DNA of 64,000 nt from Marisediminitalea lipolytica (GTDB taxonomy: Bacteria > Pseudomonadota > Gammaproteobacteria > Enterobacterales > Alteromonadaceae), in NCBI RefSeq assembly GCF_001758465.1, contig NZ_MJIC01000014.1:1-64000 (forward strand), read 5' to 3'. The position numbers and the translations under genes were made by a program. The notes under the pieces are model-generated. The model was not told the origin of the DNA, did not search any database, and saw nothing but the letters and a program-made list of their open reading frames with translations. Shown in pieces: positions 17,957 to 27,697 of the stretch; positions within the stretch are counted from its first letter, which is position 1; each line of letters opens with the position of its first letter.

Positions 17957-19195
17957 TTACTGGTAGTCAGGAATAACCTCCAGACGGGCAACACCAGAAT
18001 CGATAGCGGCTTGTGCCACTGCCTTGGCGATTCGAGCGCACAGGCGTGGGTCCATTGGTTTAGGAATAATGTAGTCTTTACCAAAAGTCAGGCTGTCTGT
18101 TTTACTGGCTTTAAGCACAGATTCTGGTACTGGCTCTTTAGATATCGAGCGTAATGCTTCTACTGCCGCCACTTTCATTTCATCGTTAATGGCTGTCGCC
18201 CGAACATCCAGTGCACCACGAAAAATAAACGGGAAGCACAGTACGTTATTTACCTGATTCGGGTAATCAGAACGACCGGTAGCCATAATCAAATCAGAAC
18301 GAACCGCCAGTGCTACTTCGGGCTTGATTTCCGGATCCGGGTTAGAGCAGGCAAATACAATAGGATTGGGCGCCATCAGCTCTAACGCTTCCGGTGGCAA
18401 TAAATCCGGGCCGGATACACCAACAAAAATATCCGCACCTTCCATAACATCTTCCAGCGAGCGCTTGTCGGTGTTATTGGCAAACAGCATTTTGTGCGGA
18501 GTCAGGTCGTCACGACGGGTATGAATTACCCCTTTACGGTCGAGCATATAAATGCGTTCACGCTGTGCACCACATTTAATCAACAGCTCCATACAGGCAA
18601 CCGCAGCGGCGCCGGCACCCATACAGACAATTTTAGCATCGCCGATATTCTTACCCTGTATCTCCAGCGCATTAAGCATACCGGCAGCGGTTACAATAGC
18701 GGTACCGTGCTGATCGTCGTGGAAAACCGGGATCTTACAGCGCTTAATCAACTCCTGCTCGATCTCGAAACACTCGGGTGCTTTGATATCTTCAAGGTTA
18801 ATACCACCAAAGGTGTCGGCGATGTTAGCTACCGTATTGATAAACTCTTCGGTGGTGCGGTGTTTAACTTCGATATCGATAGAATCCAGACCAGCAAAAC
18901 GCTTAAACAGTAACGCTTTACCTTCCATTACCGGCTTGGACGCCAGTGGGCCTAAGTTACCCAAACCCAGGATAGCAGTACCGTTACTGATAACCGCAAC
19001 CATGTTGCCCTTACCCGTATAGGTATAGGCGGCGTTGGGAGCTTCTGCGATCTCACGGCAGGGTTCTGCCACACCCGGGCTGTAAGCCAGAGCAAGATCA
19101 TCAACCGTTTCTGCCGGTTTGGATAGTTCTACGCGGATCTTACCCGGCGTAGGTTTTGCGTGGTAGTCGAGGGCACGTTGGCGAAAATCTGACAT
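17957..19195 (-). CDS. maeB: NAD(P)-dependent malic enzyme, short form
   Basis: A 412-residue malic enzyme that oxidatively decarboxylates malate to pyruvate. Seen: the N-terminal malic domain (AYSPGVAEPCREIA, GNMVAVISNGTAILGLGN), the metal-binding FHDDQHGTAIV segment, the Rossmann glycine motif CMGAGAAAVACMELL and ACSNPDPEI. It lacks the C-terminal phosphotransacetylase-like domain of the E. coli MaeB (about 760 residues), so it is the short bacterial type. Cofactor preference cannot be decided from sequence alone. AGGA lies 9 bases before the ATG. It has a clear terminator at 17.9 kb. Confidence 0.92.
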   Translation of the reverse strand: MSDFRQRALDYHAKPTPGKIRVELSKPAETVDDLALAYSPGVAEPCREIAEAPNAAYTYTGKGNMVAVISNGTAILGLGNLGPLASKPVMEGKALLFKRFAGLDSIDIEVKHRTTEEFINTVANIADTFGGINLEDIKAPECFEIEQELIKRCKIPVFHDDQHGTAIVTAAGMLNALEIQGKNIGDAKIVCMGAGAAAVACMELLIKCGAQRERIYMLDRKGVIHTRRDDLTPHKMLFANNTDKRSLEDVMEGADIFVGVSGPDLLPPEALELMAPNPIVFACSNPDPEIKPEVALAVRSDLIMATGRSDYPNQVNNVLCFPFIFRGALDVRATAINDEMKVAAVEALRSISKEPVPESVLKASKTDSLTFGKDYIIPKPMDPRLCARIAKAVAQAAIDSGVARLEVIPDYQ

Positions 19196-19470
19196 TTTTG
19201 TAAGTCCTGTAATTTTTATCTTGCTTAGCAGTCGCTAGGTTATTGTTATTATAGGCGAACTGTATCACAGCGTATGTCCGTTGGTATGATAACTATCAAC
19301 TGAAAAATCGATAGTACCTTACAAACTTGTTAATGATATCTAACATAACGCGATCCGTCATCAATCGCCACGCCGAGGAAGAAATAATCACAATTTGTTT
19401 TATTTATGGAAAATGGTTTTACCATTAACCCAATCAATTAACAAAGTGATAGAAACTGGAAAACAGGCAC

Positions 19471-19495
19471 AAAAAAAGCGCCGCATGGGCGCTTT
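19471..19495 (-). terminator. Intrinsic terminator of rpmE
   Basis: On the minus strand AAAGCGCC pairs with GGCGCTTT (19488-19495 with 19475-19482) around a 5-base loop and runs into seven T. It lies 30 bases after the rpmE stop codon. Confidence 0.85.
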
Positions 19496-19525
19496 CTCTT
19501 CAAGGCTGTTTCTTCAATATAGGGC

Positions 19526-19738
19526 TTATTTTTTGCCCAGTGCGCCAAAACGCTTATTGAAGCGGTCAACACGACCACCGGTGTCAACGTTACGTTGCTT
19601 ACCAGTGTAGAAAGGGTGACAAGCTGAACATACGTCCAGGTTGATGTCTTTACCCAGTGTTGAACGAACTTTGATTACGTTACCGCAAGAACAGTTAGCA
19701 GTAATTTCTTCGTATTTTGGATGGATATCTTGTTTCAT
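19526..19738 (-). CDS. rpmE: 50S ribosomal protein L31, zinc-binding type
   Basis: A 70-residue L31 protein of the large ribosomal subunit, of normal length. It has the zinc ligands typical of the C+ form: CSC near residue 16 and CSAC near residue 37. It begins [12 protein letters not shown] and ends with the usual basic tail. In many bacteria a cysteine-free paralogue replaces it under zinc limitation; none is seen in this window. It is monocistronic with its own terminator and is divergent from priA. Confidence 0.97.
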   Translation of the reverse strand: MKQDIHPKYEEITANCSCGNVIKVRSTLGKDINLDVCSACHPFYTGKQRNVDTGGRVDRFNKRFGALGKK

Positions 19739-20229
19739 TGGATTACCTCAAAATAAGGCCGCATCGCTAACCAACCCGAAGTTGGCCACCATACGTGACT
19801 ATATTCAATACGGGAAAAAGCTTACCCGCTTTTTAGAGCGGCGCATATTAATGGATGTCGATTAATCAATCAAGGGTTTTCTTAGCCACTTTAATTAACG
19901 ACAGGTCAGGCGTGGCAAAGATAGCGTTAAGAACCCTGACAAAACATGTCGTCCACCACAGCACCGGTTTCGCTAGCTTCCAATGCGTTGTGATCGCTGC
20001 CTGCTTCATCAACAGGCTAACTCTGAAGTTCCTTCTCATATCATTATGACTATTGTGAAACCTATTTGTTCATTACTAACGGTACGAAAGTGGCAAATGC
20101 AACTGATATGCAGACTAAAATGATAAGGTGATTATTTATAAAGTTTATTATCACGGGGCGAGTCAGCTCATGATAGGATAAATGAAGGTGATTTCTCTTT
20201 TTTAATACCCTTATTTTATTACGCCGCGT
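19739..20229. other. Intergenic region between divergent rpmE and priA
   Basis: About 490 bases without a supported gene. The short open frames on both strands have no ribosome binding sites and no family resemblance. The region should hold the rpmE and priA promoters, but I could not pick convincing -35/-10 pairs or an operator. Confidence 0.6.
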
Positions 20230-22422
20230 ATGCCAGTCATTGATGTAGCCGTTCCGGTCCCTCTGCGACAAACCTTTAGTTATACCTGCGAGTCAAAGCT
20301 GGCTGCTGGTGTGCGGGTGAGTGTGCCTTTTGGGCGGCGTCAGCTAATTGGTGTGGTAACGGCAAGCTATGACGATCCGCCAGGGGCCGATGACTCGACG
20401 CCCGCATTAAAGCCGGTCAGCGAAGTGCTCGACGAGCAACCGCTGTTCGATAGAACCTTACTGAGTCTCACCGACTGGCTGGCGAGTTATTATCATCACC
20501 CTGTTGGTGAAGTCTGGGCTACTGTCATGCCTTCCCGGCTGCGCAAAGGGTCGCCGCTGAGCGATAAAAGCCCGGCGTATACGTTAACTGAAGCCGGTGA
20601 GCAGGAAGCGCTTAGCAAAACGCTAAAGGGTAAGAAACAGCTCGAATGTATTGCGTTGCTGGCCTCTGGTCCCATGGCTCAGGAAGAGGTTAAATCCCGT
20701 TTTTCCTCTGCAGTGCTCAAAGCGCTTGAGGAAAAAGCGTTAATCACGGCAACCACCATTGCCCATAAGGCCAGTGCTGACTGGTCATCCTTTACCTTGC
20801 AACAAACCCCGCCAACCGCGTCCACAGAGCAGGGCGTTGCTATCGCGGCAATTAACCAGCAGGCGCATCACTTTGTGCCTTATTTACTGGATGGCGTTAC
20901 CGGTAGCGGTAAAACCGAAGTGTATTTGCAGGTAATCGAGCCGGTGCTGAAGCAGGGGAAGCAAGTGTTGATCCTGGTGCCGGAAATCGGCCTGACGCCG
21001 CAAACGGTAGGGCGCTTTGAGCGCCGTTTTGGTATTACCGTGGGTGTGCTGCATTCACAAATGACCGACCTGGCCCGACTCAATGTGTGGCAGCAGGCCA
21101 GACGCGGCGAACTCGGCATTATTATAGGCACCCGATCGGCTATTTTTACGCCGCTTAAACGCCCGGGGATGATCATTGTAGACGAAGAACATGATGAGTC
21201 GTTTAAGCAGCAGGATGGCTTACGCTATCACGCTCGCGACCTGGCAGTAAAACGAGCCCACAGCGAAAACGTACCGCTGATTTTAGGCAGCGCAACGCCT
21301 TCACTGGAAAGCCTGAACAACGCGTTGAACAAACGCTATACCCATTTAACCCTGAGCCAGCGTGCCGGTGGTGCCAGCCATACCCAGCTAAAAGTTCTCG
21401 ACTCACGCGATCAGCCGTTACATGCGGGCATCGCCCAGGGGCTGGTTAGTATCATGCGCAGCCATTTGCAGCAGGGCAATCAGGTACTGGTGTTTTTAAA
21501 CCGGCGCGGCTTTGCGCCTGCGGTAATCTGCCATCACTGTGGCCAGACCGTAGATTGCAAAAGCTGCGAACGTCCTTTCACCTACCATAAATCCCAGGGA
21601 CGACTGCAATGCCACCACTGCGGCGCCAGCCGGCGTTTGCCGGAGCAGTGCGGCGAATGTCATAGTCACGACCTGCAAACATCGGGGATTGGCACTGAGC
21701 AGCTCGAACATGGTCTGGGCACATTATTTCCTGACGTAAAGCAGGTGCGTATCGACAGCGATGCAGTAAAAGGAAAGGACAAACTGATCACCCGGCTGGA
21801 CGAAATTAATGCCCGTAAATATCAGTTGCTGGTGGGTACGCAGATCCTCTCCAAAGGGCATCATTTCCCCCATGTTACGCTGGTGGTGGTACTCGACTGT
21901 GACGGTGCGTTATTTTCTGCGGATTTCCGCGCGGCAGAAAAACTGGCTCAGCTGATAACACAATTAGCCGGGCGGGCCGGGCGAGCCAATAAGCCCGGTG
22001 AAATGTGGCTGCAAACCGATAATCCGGGCCATCCCTTATTGCAGGATCTGATTAACAACGGCTTTGCCCATTTTGCCCGTCAGGCACTACAGGAACGCAA
22101 GCTGGCGTTACTGCCGCCTTATAGCAGTCAGGCTATCTTCCGTGCTGAGGCTAATGAGGCCGGGCTGGCACTCAATTTTTTGCAACAGGTCAGGGACTGT
22201 TACCGGCCCAGTGTTAATGCTGCTAAAGGCGGCTTTATCGGACCGCTGCCCTGCCTGATTGAAAAGCGTCAGGGGCGTTTTCGCTTTATGCTGGTGCTGC
22301 AATGCCCGCAGCGCGGTGCCTTACACAGCTGGCTTAAACACCACCTTAAAGAGGTGGAATCCTTACCGCTGGCCAATAAAGTACGCTGGAGTCTGGACAT
22401 CGATCCGGTAGATTTAAGTTAG
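20230..22422 (+). CDS. priA: Primosomal protein N' (replication restart helicase PriA)
   Basis: A 730-residue 3'-to-5' DEXH helicase that reloads the replisome at stalled forks. Seen: the N-terminal DNA-binding domain (starts MPVIDVAVPVPLRQTF), Walker A GVTGSGKTEVY near residue 225, DEEH box, helicase motif GSATPSLES, and a zinc-binding insertion with eight cysteines in CHHCGQTVDCKSC and CHHCGASR...CGEC. The length matches E. coli PriA. No clear Shine-Dalgarno precedes the start, but the N-terminus aligns with the family. The order priA-ftsN-hslV-hslU is as in enterics, minus cytR. Confidence 0.97.
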   Translation: MPVIDVAVPVPLRQTFSYTCESKLAAGVRVSVPFGRRQLIGVVTASYDDPPGADDSTPALKPVSEVLDEQPLFDRTLLSLTDWLASYYHHPVGEVWATVMPSRLRKGSPLSDKSPAYTLTEAGEQEALSKTLKGKKQLECIALLASGPMAQEEVKSRFSSAVLKALEEKALITATTIAHKASADWSSFTLQQTPPTASTEQGVAIAAINQQAHHFVPYLLDGVTGSGKTEVYLQVIEPVLKQGKQVLILVPEIGLTPQTVGRFERRFGITVGVLHSQMTDLARLNVWQQARRGELGIIIGTRSAIFTPLKRPGMIIVDEEHDESFKQQDGLRYHARDLAVKRAHSENVPLILGSATPSLESLNNALNKRYTHLTLSQRAGGASHTQLKVLDSRDQPLHAGIAQGLVSIMRSHLQQGNQVLVFLNRRGFAPAVICHHCGQTVDCKSCERPFTYHKSQGRLQCHHCGASRRLPEQCGECHSHDLQTSGIGTEQLEHGLGTLFPDVKQVRIDSDAVKGKDKLITRLDEINARKYQLLVGTQILSKGHHFPHVTLVVVLDCDGALFSADFRAAEKLAQLITQLAGRAGRANKPGEMWLQTDNPGHPLLQDLINNGFAHFARQALQERKLALLPPYSSQAIFRAEANEAGLALNFLQQVRDCYRPSVNAAKGGFIGPLPCLIEKRQGRFRFMLVLQCPQRGALHSWLKHHLKEVESLPLANKVRWSLDIDPVDLS

Positions 22423-22549
22423 TGGTATTCCTGGCAGTGTAAACTTTCAGGTTTAACCACACTTTAGGGCAGCATTTTTTACTAAGAGCAGGTACACTGC
22501 CTGCAGTAAATAATAACTATCATCCACTCAGGGAAATCGAAACAGCATT

Positions 22550-23131
22550 ATGTCTCAACGCGATTACGTTTCTCGTGGGCGTGCGCCACAAAAGAAAAAT
22601 ACGAAGAAAACGACAAACAAAGGTGCGGCAAAGCGCGGCCGCAATCAGCAGGAACCCCAGGTCACCGTGCCGTGGGTAACCGTAGCTGTTGTGGTGGCGT
22701 TGTTATTGGGTTTTGCCTGGTTTTTATGGTCAATTAAAGACAATGCCGATCCGGAAACGGCCCAGCCGTTAACGGTTGAACCTGCGCCGATAGAAGATGA
22801 ACTCCCCGAGCTTCCTGAGGAAGAGTGGGAGTACATTAAAACGCTGCCGGGTTACGAAGTGGAAGTGGAAGTTGCCGAGCAGGAAAAATCGGATAAACGT
22901 TACCTGATGCAGTGCGCCTCGTTCCGCACTCGCGCTCAGGCCGATGAAATGCGCGCTAAAATTGCGTTTCAGGGCTTTGAAGCACAAATTCGCCACAGCG
23001 ATGGCGATAACGGTGAGTGGTTCCGCGTGATTCTGGGGCCATATGATGCCAAGCGGGATGCCGAACGGGCTAAACATGCGCTGCGCAAGGTCAACATCAC
23101 CACTTGTCAGATTTGGTTCTGGAATTTATAA
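22550..23131 (+). CDS. ftsN: Cell division protein FtsN
   Basis: A 193-residue bitopic membrane protein: a short basic cytoplasmic tail rich in Lys/Arg (residues 1-35), one transmembrane helix (about 41-63), an acidic/proline-rich periplasmic linker, and a C-terminal SPOR domain (about 115-193) with LMQCASFRTRAQADEMRAKI and WFRVILGPYDAKRDAERAK. FtsN triggers septal peptidoglycan synthesis and its SPOR domain binds denuded glycan strands. It is shorter than E. coli FtsN (319) because the linker is reduced. Position between priA and hslV supports the name. A strong terminator follows. Confidence 0.93.
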   Translation: MSQRDYVSRGRAPQKKNTKKTTNKGAAKRGRNQQEPQVTVPWVTVAVVVALLLGFAWFLWSIKDNADPETAQPLTVEPAPIEDELPELPEEEWEYIKTLPGYEVEVEVAEQEKSDKRYLMQCASFRTRAQADEMRAKIAFQGFEAQIRHSDGDNGEWFRVILGPYDAKRDAERAKHALRKVNITTCQIWFWNL

Positions 23132-23149
23132 CCGTTAATAATGCTCAGG

Positions 23150-23173
23150 AGCCGGCAATCGCCGGCTTTTTTT
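23150..23173 (+). terminator. Intrinsic terminator of ftsN
   Basis: AGCCGGC (23150-23156) pairs with GCCGGCT (23161-23167) around AATC and is followed by a run of seven T. It separates ftsN from the heat-shock promoter of hslVU. Confidence 0.9.
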
Positions 23174-23188
23174 ATTCCATTTTTAAGT

Positions 23189-23217
23189 CTTGAAAAACCG
23201 CCAACGCCCCCCCACTT
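23189..23217 (+). promoter_or_regulatory. Sigma-32 heat-shock promoter of hslVU
   Basis: CTTGAAA (23189-23195), a 14-base spacer, then CCCCACTT (23210-23217) matches the RpoH consensus CTTGAAA-N11-16-CCCCATNT almost perfectly. It lies 67 bases upstream of the hslV start, just after the ftsN terminator. Confidence 0.85.
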
Positions 23218-23283
23218 TCTTATCATTGTCCATGCACGGCGGGCTTTAACTGCGCTGTGCCAAACCACTACAGTGGAGTAAAC

Positions 23284-23808
23284 GTGACTACAATAGTATC
23301 AGTCAGACGAGATAATCAGGTTGTAATGGCCGGTGATGGCCAGGTGTCTTTAGGCAATACCGTAATGAAAGGCAATGCCCGTAAAGTTCGCCGCCTGTAC
23401 AAAAATAAAGTATTAGCCGGATTTGCCGGTGGTACGGCCGATGCCTTCACGCTGTTTGAGCGTTTTGAAGCCAAGCTGGAATTGCATCAGGGCCATTTAA
23501 CCAAAGCCGCCGTTGAGCTGGCAAAAGACTGGCGCACCGACCGTATGTTAAGACGCCTCGAAGCGCTGCTGGCCGTGGCCGACGAAACCGCCTCGCTTAT
23601 TATTACCGGTAATGGTGATGTAGTGCAGCCCGAGCAGGACTTAATCGCTATTGGCTCTGGTGGTAACTATGCCCAGGCTGCGGCGACCGCACTACTGAAT
23701 AATACTGAGCTTTCAGCGCACGATATTGCTACCCAGAGTTTATCGATTGCTGCCGACATATGCGTATTTACCAACCATAATCAAACGGTTGAAGTGCTCG
23801 ATTATTAA
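23284..23808 (+). CDS. hslV: ATP-dependent protease, proteolytic subunit HslV
   Basis: A 174-residue proteasome-like threonine protease subunit, assembling as two hexameric rings capped by HslU. I chose the GTG at 23284 because the protein then begins (M)[10 protein letters not shown], exposing the catalytic Thr1 after methionine removal, and GGAG lies upstream. A longer frame from 23257 would block the active site. The family signature [34 protein letters not shown] and the conserved end are all present. It is transcribed with hslU from the sigma-32 promoter. Confidence 0.97.
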   Translation: MTTIVSVRRDNQVVMAGDGQVSLGNTVMKGNARKVRRLYKNKVLAGFAGGTADAFTLFERFEAKLELHQGHLTKAAVELAKDWRTDRMLRRLEALLAVADETASLIITGNGDVVQPEQDLIAIGSGGNYAQAAATALLNNTELSAHDIATQSLSIAADICVFTNHNQTVEVLDY

Positions 23809-23898
23809 TTGCGAGTTGAGCCGGATTAAATTGTGTTTGCAGTGGCGTTTAATGCCGCTGCCTTGCTGACCAGAGTCAGTCCCACATAAGGATTAATT

Positions 23899-25233
23899 AT
23901 GTCTGAAATGACACCAAGAGAAATAGTCCACGAGCTGGACCGCCATATCATTGGCCAGCAGGGTGCCAAGCGCGCCGTTGCCATTGCTCTTAGAAACCGC
24001 TGGCGCCGTATGCAGCTTAAACCAGAGCTGCGCCAGGAAGTGACCCCGAAAAACATTCTGATGATTGGCCCGACGGGTGTGGGTAAAACCGAAATTGCCC
24101 GCCGCCTGGCCAAGTTAGCCAATGCGCCTTTTATTAAGGTAGAAGCAACTAAATTTACTGAAGTTGGCTATGTGGGTAAGGAAGTCGAAACCATTATCCG
24201 CGACCTGGCTGATATCGCCGTAAAAATGACCAAAGAGCAGGAAATGGAAAAGGTGCGCTACCGCGCTGAAGAAGCCGCGGAAGAGCGTATTCTGGATATT
24301 CTGATCCCGCCGCCGGAAAATGCCTGGGGCGAAAAAGAGCGCACTGAAGATCGCGGTACCCGTCAGTCTTTCCGTAAAAAACTGCGTGAAGGCTCACTGG
24401 ATGACAAAGAAATCGAAATCGATGTGGCGCAGCAACAGATTGGCGTAGAGATCATGGCCCCGCCGGGGATGGAAGAAATGACCAATCAGCTACAGGGCAT
24501 GTTCGAAAACCTGTCTTCTTCTGGTTCGCAGAAGAAGAAAAAGAAAATGCGCATCAGAGATGCCATGAAGGTGCTGGTGGAAGAAGAAGCTGCGCGTCTG
24601 GTCAACAAAGAAGATCTTAAAGAAAAGGCACTGGAAGCGGTTGAACAACACGGTATCGTGTTTATCGACGAAATCGATAAGATTTGTAAGCGTGAAGGCA
24701 CCACTTCTGCAGATGTCTCCCGTGAAGGTGTTCAACGCGACCTGCTGCCATTGGTAGAAGGTTCAACAGTGTCTACCAAACACGGCATGATCAAAACCGA
24801 CCATATCCTGTTTGTGGCCTCTGGAGCCTTCCAGATGAGCAAACCGTCGGATCTGATCCCGGAACTGCAGGGCCGTCTGCCAATTCGCGTGGAACTGTCG
24901 GCGCTGAAGGTAGAAGACTTTAAACGCATTCTGACCGAGCCAAATGCATCGCTGACTGAGCAGTACATTGAACTGATGAAAACCGAAGGCGTAACCGTTG
25001 AGTTTGCCGAAAGCGGTATTCAGCGAATTGCCGAAGCAGCCTGGCAGGTTAATGAGAAAACCGAGAACATCGGCGCCCGCCGCCTGCACACTGTGCTGGA
25101 ACGGTTGATGGAGGATATCTCCTTCGACGCTTCTGAAAAGCAGGGTGAGGTCTATACCATTGATGCCGACTACGTGAATCAGCACCTGGAAACCTTAGTG
25201 GATAACGAAGACTTAAGCCGCTTTATCCTGTAA
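23899..25233 (+). CDS. hslU: ATP-dependent protease, ATPase subunit HslU
   Basis: A 444-residue AAA+ unfoldase, the partner of HslV. Seen: Walker [14 protein letters not shown] near residue 57, the GYVG pore loop, the variable I-domain (about 110-245) containing a lysine-rich stretch KKKKK, Walker [10 protein letters not shown], sensor/arginine-finger segment GRLPIRVEL, and the C-terminal LSRFIL tail that docks into HslV. The length matches E. coli HslU (443). It follows hslV by 90 bases in the heat-shock operon. Confidence 0.98.
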   Translation: MSEMTPREIVHELDRHIIGQQGAKRAVAIALRNRWRRMQLKPELRQEVTPKNILMIGPTGVGKTEIARRLAKLANAPFIKVEATKFTEVGYVGKEVETIIRDLADIAVKMTKEQEMEKVRYRAEEAAEERILDILIPPPENAWGEKERTEDRGTRQSFRKKLREGSLDDKEIEIDVAQQQIGVEIMAPPGMEEMTNQLQGMFENLSSSGSQKKKKKMRIRDAMKVLVEEEAARLVNKEDLKEKALEAVEQHGIVFIDEIDKICKREGTTSADVSREGVQRDLLPLVEGSTVSTKHGMIKTDHILFVASGAFQMSKPSDLIPELQGRLPIRVELSALKVEDFKRILTEPNASLTEQYIELMKTEGVTVEFAESGIQRIAEAAWQVNEKTENIGARRLHTVLERLMEDISFDASEKQGEVYTIDADYVNQHLETLVDNEDLSRFIL

Positions 25234-25244
25234 GAAAACAAACC

Positions 25245-25266
25245 GGCCGGTACGTTCGTACCGGCC
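25245..25266. terminator. Bidirectional terminator between hslU and the HTH gene
   Basis: GGCCGGTACG (25245-25254) and CGTACCGGCC (25257-25266) form a 10-bp stem with a 2-base core. A T-rich tail (TTTGTTTTC) follows on the minus strand, and a weaker one (ATGTTTCGCTT) on the plus strand. It would serve both convergent transcripts. Confidence 0.65.
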
Positions 25267-25290
25267 ATGTTTCGCTTCATCCATTCCGGC

Positions 25291-25533
25291 TTACACCGTT
25301 GGAATTTGGGTATACAGCGTTCTGAAATACCTTGCCATTAATGCTGCCCGGTTACGAATTTCCAGTTTGCGGTAAATATTAGCGCAATGAAACTTCACCG
25401 TTCGCTCACTGATAAACAATTGCGATGCAATGGTTTTATTGGGTAAGCCTTCGATAATCTTATGCGCCACCTGAAGTTCACGCTTAGACAACTGCTCCAG
25501 ATGCTCAGGGTGTAATAACTCTTGATCAAACAT
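25291..25533 (-). CDS. Small LuxR-type (GerE) helix-turn-helix protein without a sensor domain
   Basis: An 80-residue protein consisting almost only of a LuxR/GerE DNA-binding domain: LSKRELQVAHKIIEG, NKTIASQLFISERTVKFH and a C-terminal dimer helix. There is no receiver or autoinducer domain. The start at 25533 has GGAG 8 bases upstream and overlaps the end of the ABC exporter gene by 8 bases, so the two are translationally coupled. It probably regulates the export operon or its unseen peptide gene. Such stand-alone HTH proteins can act constitutively or through protein partners. Confidence 0.85.
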   Translation of the reverse strand: MFDQELLHPEHLEQLSKRELQVAHKIIEGLPNKTIASQLFISERTVKFHCANIYRKLEIRNRAALMARYFRTLYTQIPTV

Positions 25534-27697
25534 GATGATCTCCTTGTTGAGTGGGGGTTAGTAAATCAGGCGTAAAATTAATAGCTACTTCCGTCAACCG
25601 GCCGCCTGCCAGGTGATACCGTTGATGGGCCATTTGGATAGTTTCCCGCCGGTGCGCAATCACAATCCGGGTCATGGGCAAGCGGGAAAGGTGGTGATTA
25701 ATGAGTTGTTCGCTTTTTACATCGAGATGGCTGCTGGCTTCGTCCAACAATAACAAGGCCGGGCGCTGATATAAGGCGCGGGCCAGAAACAGCCGCTGAC
25801 GCTGCCCTCCGCTCAGATTACTGCCACCCTCTTGCAAAAGGGTGTAGTACTGCATTGGCAGTGTAGCAATGGTGTCATGCAGACAAGCCAGCTTGCAGCA
25901 TTCAATCAGGCGTGGCATGTCAATGTGCTGCTGAAAGCCGCTGACATTGTTGATAATAGAGCCAGACAAACTGATATCGTCCTGCATAACCGCGCTGATG
26001 CGCTGATTGGGATCGCGGTTGTTTAACGGGTTGCCATCGATAAGTATTTGCCCCGAAGATGCGGGCAATAAACCGGTGAGGCATTTGGCCAGACTGGTTT
26101 TACCGCTGCCGCTGGCGCCGGTGATCACAATCAGCTGCCCGGCTGCGACGTTCAGGTTGATGTTGTCAAACAGCGGTGGCTGACCCTGATAAGCAAAACT
26201 CAGCTGTTGAAGTGTTACCTGATGGGCGATGGTTGGGCGTTCTGCCACGCAGGACGATGGATGAGCCAGTGAGCTAACCGCCACTGGTGTATTAATGATA
26301 TCGGCAAGTCTGTCCAGATGCACTCGCAGCATCCGCCACTGTATCAACTGCTCAAGCAAGCCATTAACCGAGGTATTAAAGCGGTTTTTGTAGCTGGTAA
26401 AGGCGTAGAGCATGCCAACCGTAAACGCCTGCTCCATAACAAGTGTGGCGGCCAGATACACTACCAGCAGGTTTTCCATTCCAAACAAAAATATATGGAC
26501 AATATTAAACCCCAGTTCCCAGCGCCGTAACTGAATGTCGCGGTTAAGTGTATCGGTTAGCAAGTGTTGCCAGCCATGTAAACGGAAGGATTCCAGCCTG
26601 AGCATACGAATGGACTGAATGCCGCGAATGGTCTCGATAAAGTGGGTGTTCTCTTTAGCGGCGCAGGCGATTTTTTCTTGCTGTAAACGCTGAATAGGAG
26701 CCAGTAATAACAGCCGCAATATTAAAAAAACAACCGAAAACGCCAGTACCACACAGACCAGTTTTACACTGTACAACGCCATCAAAACCAGGGTGCAGAG
26801 CATGATAAGGCTATCGAGAATGATGGCCACGATACCCTGGCTGATAAACTGCCGGACGTCCTGCAAACTGCCAAACCGGGCTACCAGATCACCGATGTGA
26901 CGCTGCGAAAAATAGCTGAAAGGTAAACGGATAAGGTGGGTAAATACATTGACCGACAGTTGCTGTGCCAGGTGGCTGGACATGGCAATGCCCGCTACTT
27001 GCCGGGTGAGATTGGTAATACTTTCCACAATAATGAGCAGCAAAAAGCCAAGAAACAGCACATTAAGTAACGGCGCATCATTGTTGACGATGACTGAGTC
27101 GATCACCAGCTGCATGTAGTAGGGGGATGCCAGCGCGAAGCACTGTAACAGCAGTGACAACACAAATATTACGATGAGTGAACGCTTAATTCCTACAATG
27201 CGTTGCCAAAGCTGGCCAATTTTTAAGGGCTGTCGTAAATCCGCTCGGGTAAAGTCGGAGGCGGGTTGCAGCTCCAGCGCGATGCCGGTAAAGGCATCAT
27301 TGACTTGTTGCCAGTTGAGCCGGCGTTTACCGGCGGCGGGATCCTGAATTTCGATGCCCCGACGGGTAACTCTGGTGAGCACCACAAAGTGCTGCATGTT
27401 CCAGTGCAAAATACAGGGCAGTTGCAACGCATTCATGTCCTGAGGCTCCAGTTTCAGCGCCCGGCTGTTAAGATTAAGCGTGTGGGCAAAATCAATCAGT
27501 TGTTTCAGGTTTGCCCCTTGCTGGCTAAAGGCGCGCTGACTGCGCAGTTGAGCGAGGTCGACATTGAGACCATGATAGCCTGCTATCATGGCAATGCAGG
27601 CCAGCCCGCATTCTGCACTCTCTGCTTGCAGAACCTGCGGTGTCGAGCGACGCCAGGATAATTGCAATGGTAGTTTAAAAGTGAGTGAAGGATTCAT
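25526..27697 (-). CDS. C39-peptidase-containing ABC exporter (bacteriocin/peptide type)
   Basis: A 723-residue inner-membrane transporter. The N-terminal C39 peptidase domain (about 1-140) keeps all catalytic residues: Gln24, Cys30 in AESAECGLACIAM, His103 in NMQHFVV, and Asp119 in IQDPAAG. It should therefore cleave double-glycine leader peptides. Six transmembrane helices follow (about 165-440), then the ATPase domain with Walker A GASGSGKTSL near 530, signature NLSGGQRQRLFLAR near 630 and Walker B LLLLDEASS. Overlaps the HlyD-like gene by ATGA. Together they make a CvaB/CvaA-like type I system. No double-glycine precursor gene is visible nearby. Confidence 0.92.
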   Translation of the reverse strand: MNPSLTFKLPLQLSWRRSTPQVLQAESAECGLACIAMIAGYHGLNVDLAQLRSQRAFSQQGANLKQLIDFAHTLNLNSRALKLEPQDMNALQLPCILHWNMQHFVVLTRVTRRGIEIQDPAAGKRRLNWQQVNDAFTGIALELQPASDFTRADLRQPLKIGQLWQRIVGIKRSLIVIFVLSLLLQCFALASPYYMQLVIDSVIVNNDAPLLNVLFLGFLLLIIVESITNLTRQVAGIAMSSHLAQQLSVNVFTHLIRLPFSYFSQRHIGDLVARFGSLQDVRQFISQGIVAIILDSLIMLCTLVLMALYSVKLVCVVLAFSVVFLILRLLLLAPIQRLQQEKIACAAKENTHFIETIRGIQSIRMLRLESFRLHGWQHLLTDTLNRDIQLRRWELGFNIVHIFLFGMENLLVVYLAATLVMEQAFTVGMLYAFTSYKNRFNTSVNGLLEQLIQWRMLRVHLDRLADIINTPVAVSSLAHPSSCVAERPTIAHQVTLQQLSFAYQGQPPLFDNINLNVAAGQLIVITGASGSGKTSLAKCLTGLLPASSGQILIDGNPLNNRDPNQRISAVMQDDISLSGSIINNVSGFQQHIDMPRLIECCKLACLHDTIATLPMQYYTLLQEGGSNLSGGQRQRLFLARALYQRPALLLLDEASSHLDVKSEQLINHHLSRLPMTRIVIAHRRETIQMAHQRYHLAGGRLTEVAINFTPDLLTPTQQGDHHV

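Noticed and set aside
19739..20229. Several short frames between rpmE and priA
   Set aside because: No ribosome binding sites, no recognisable composition and overlap on both strands; treated as intergenic.
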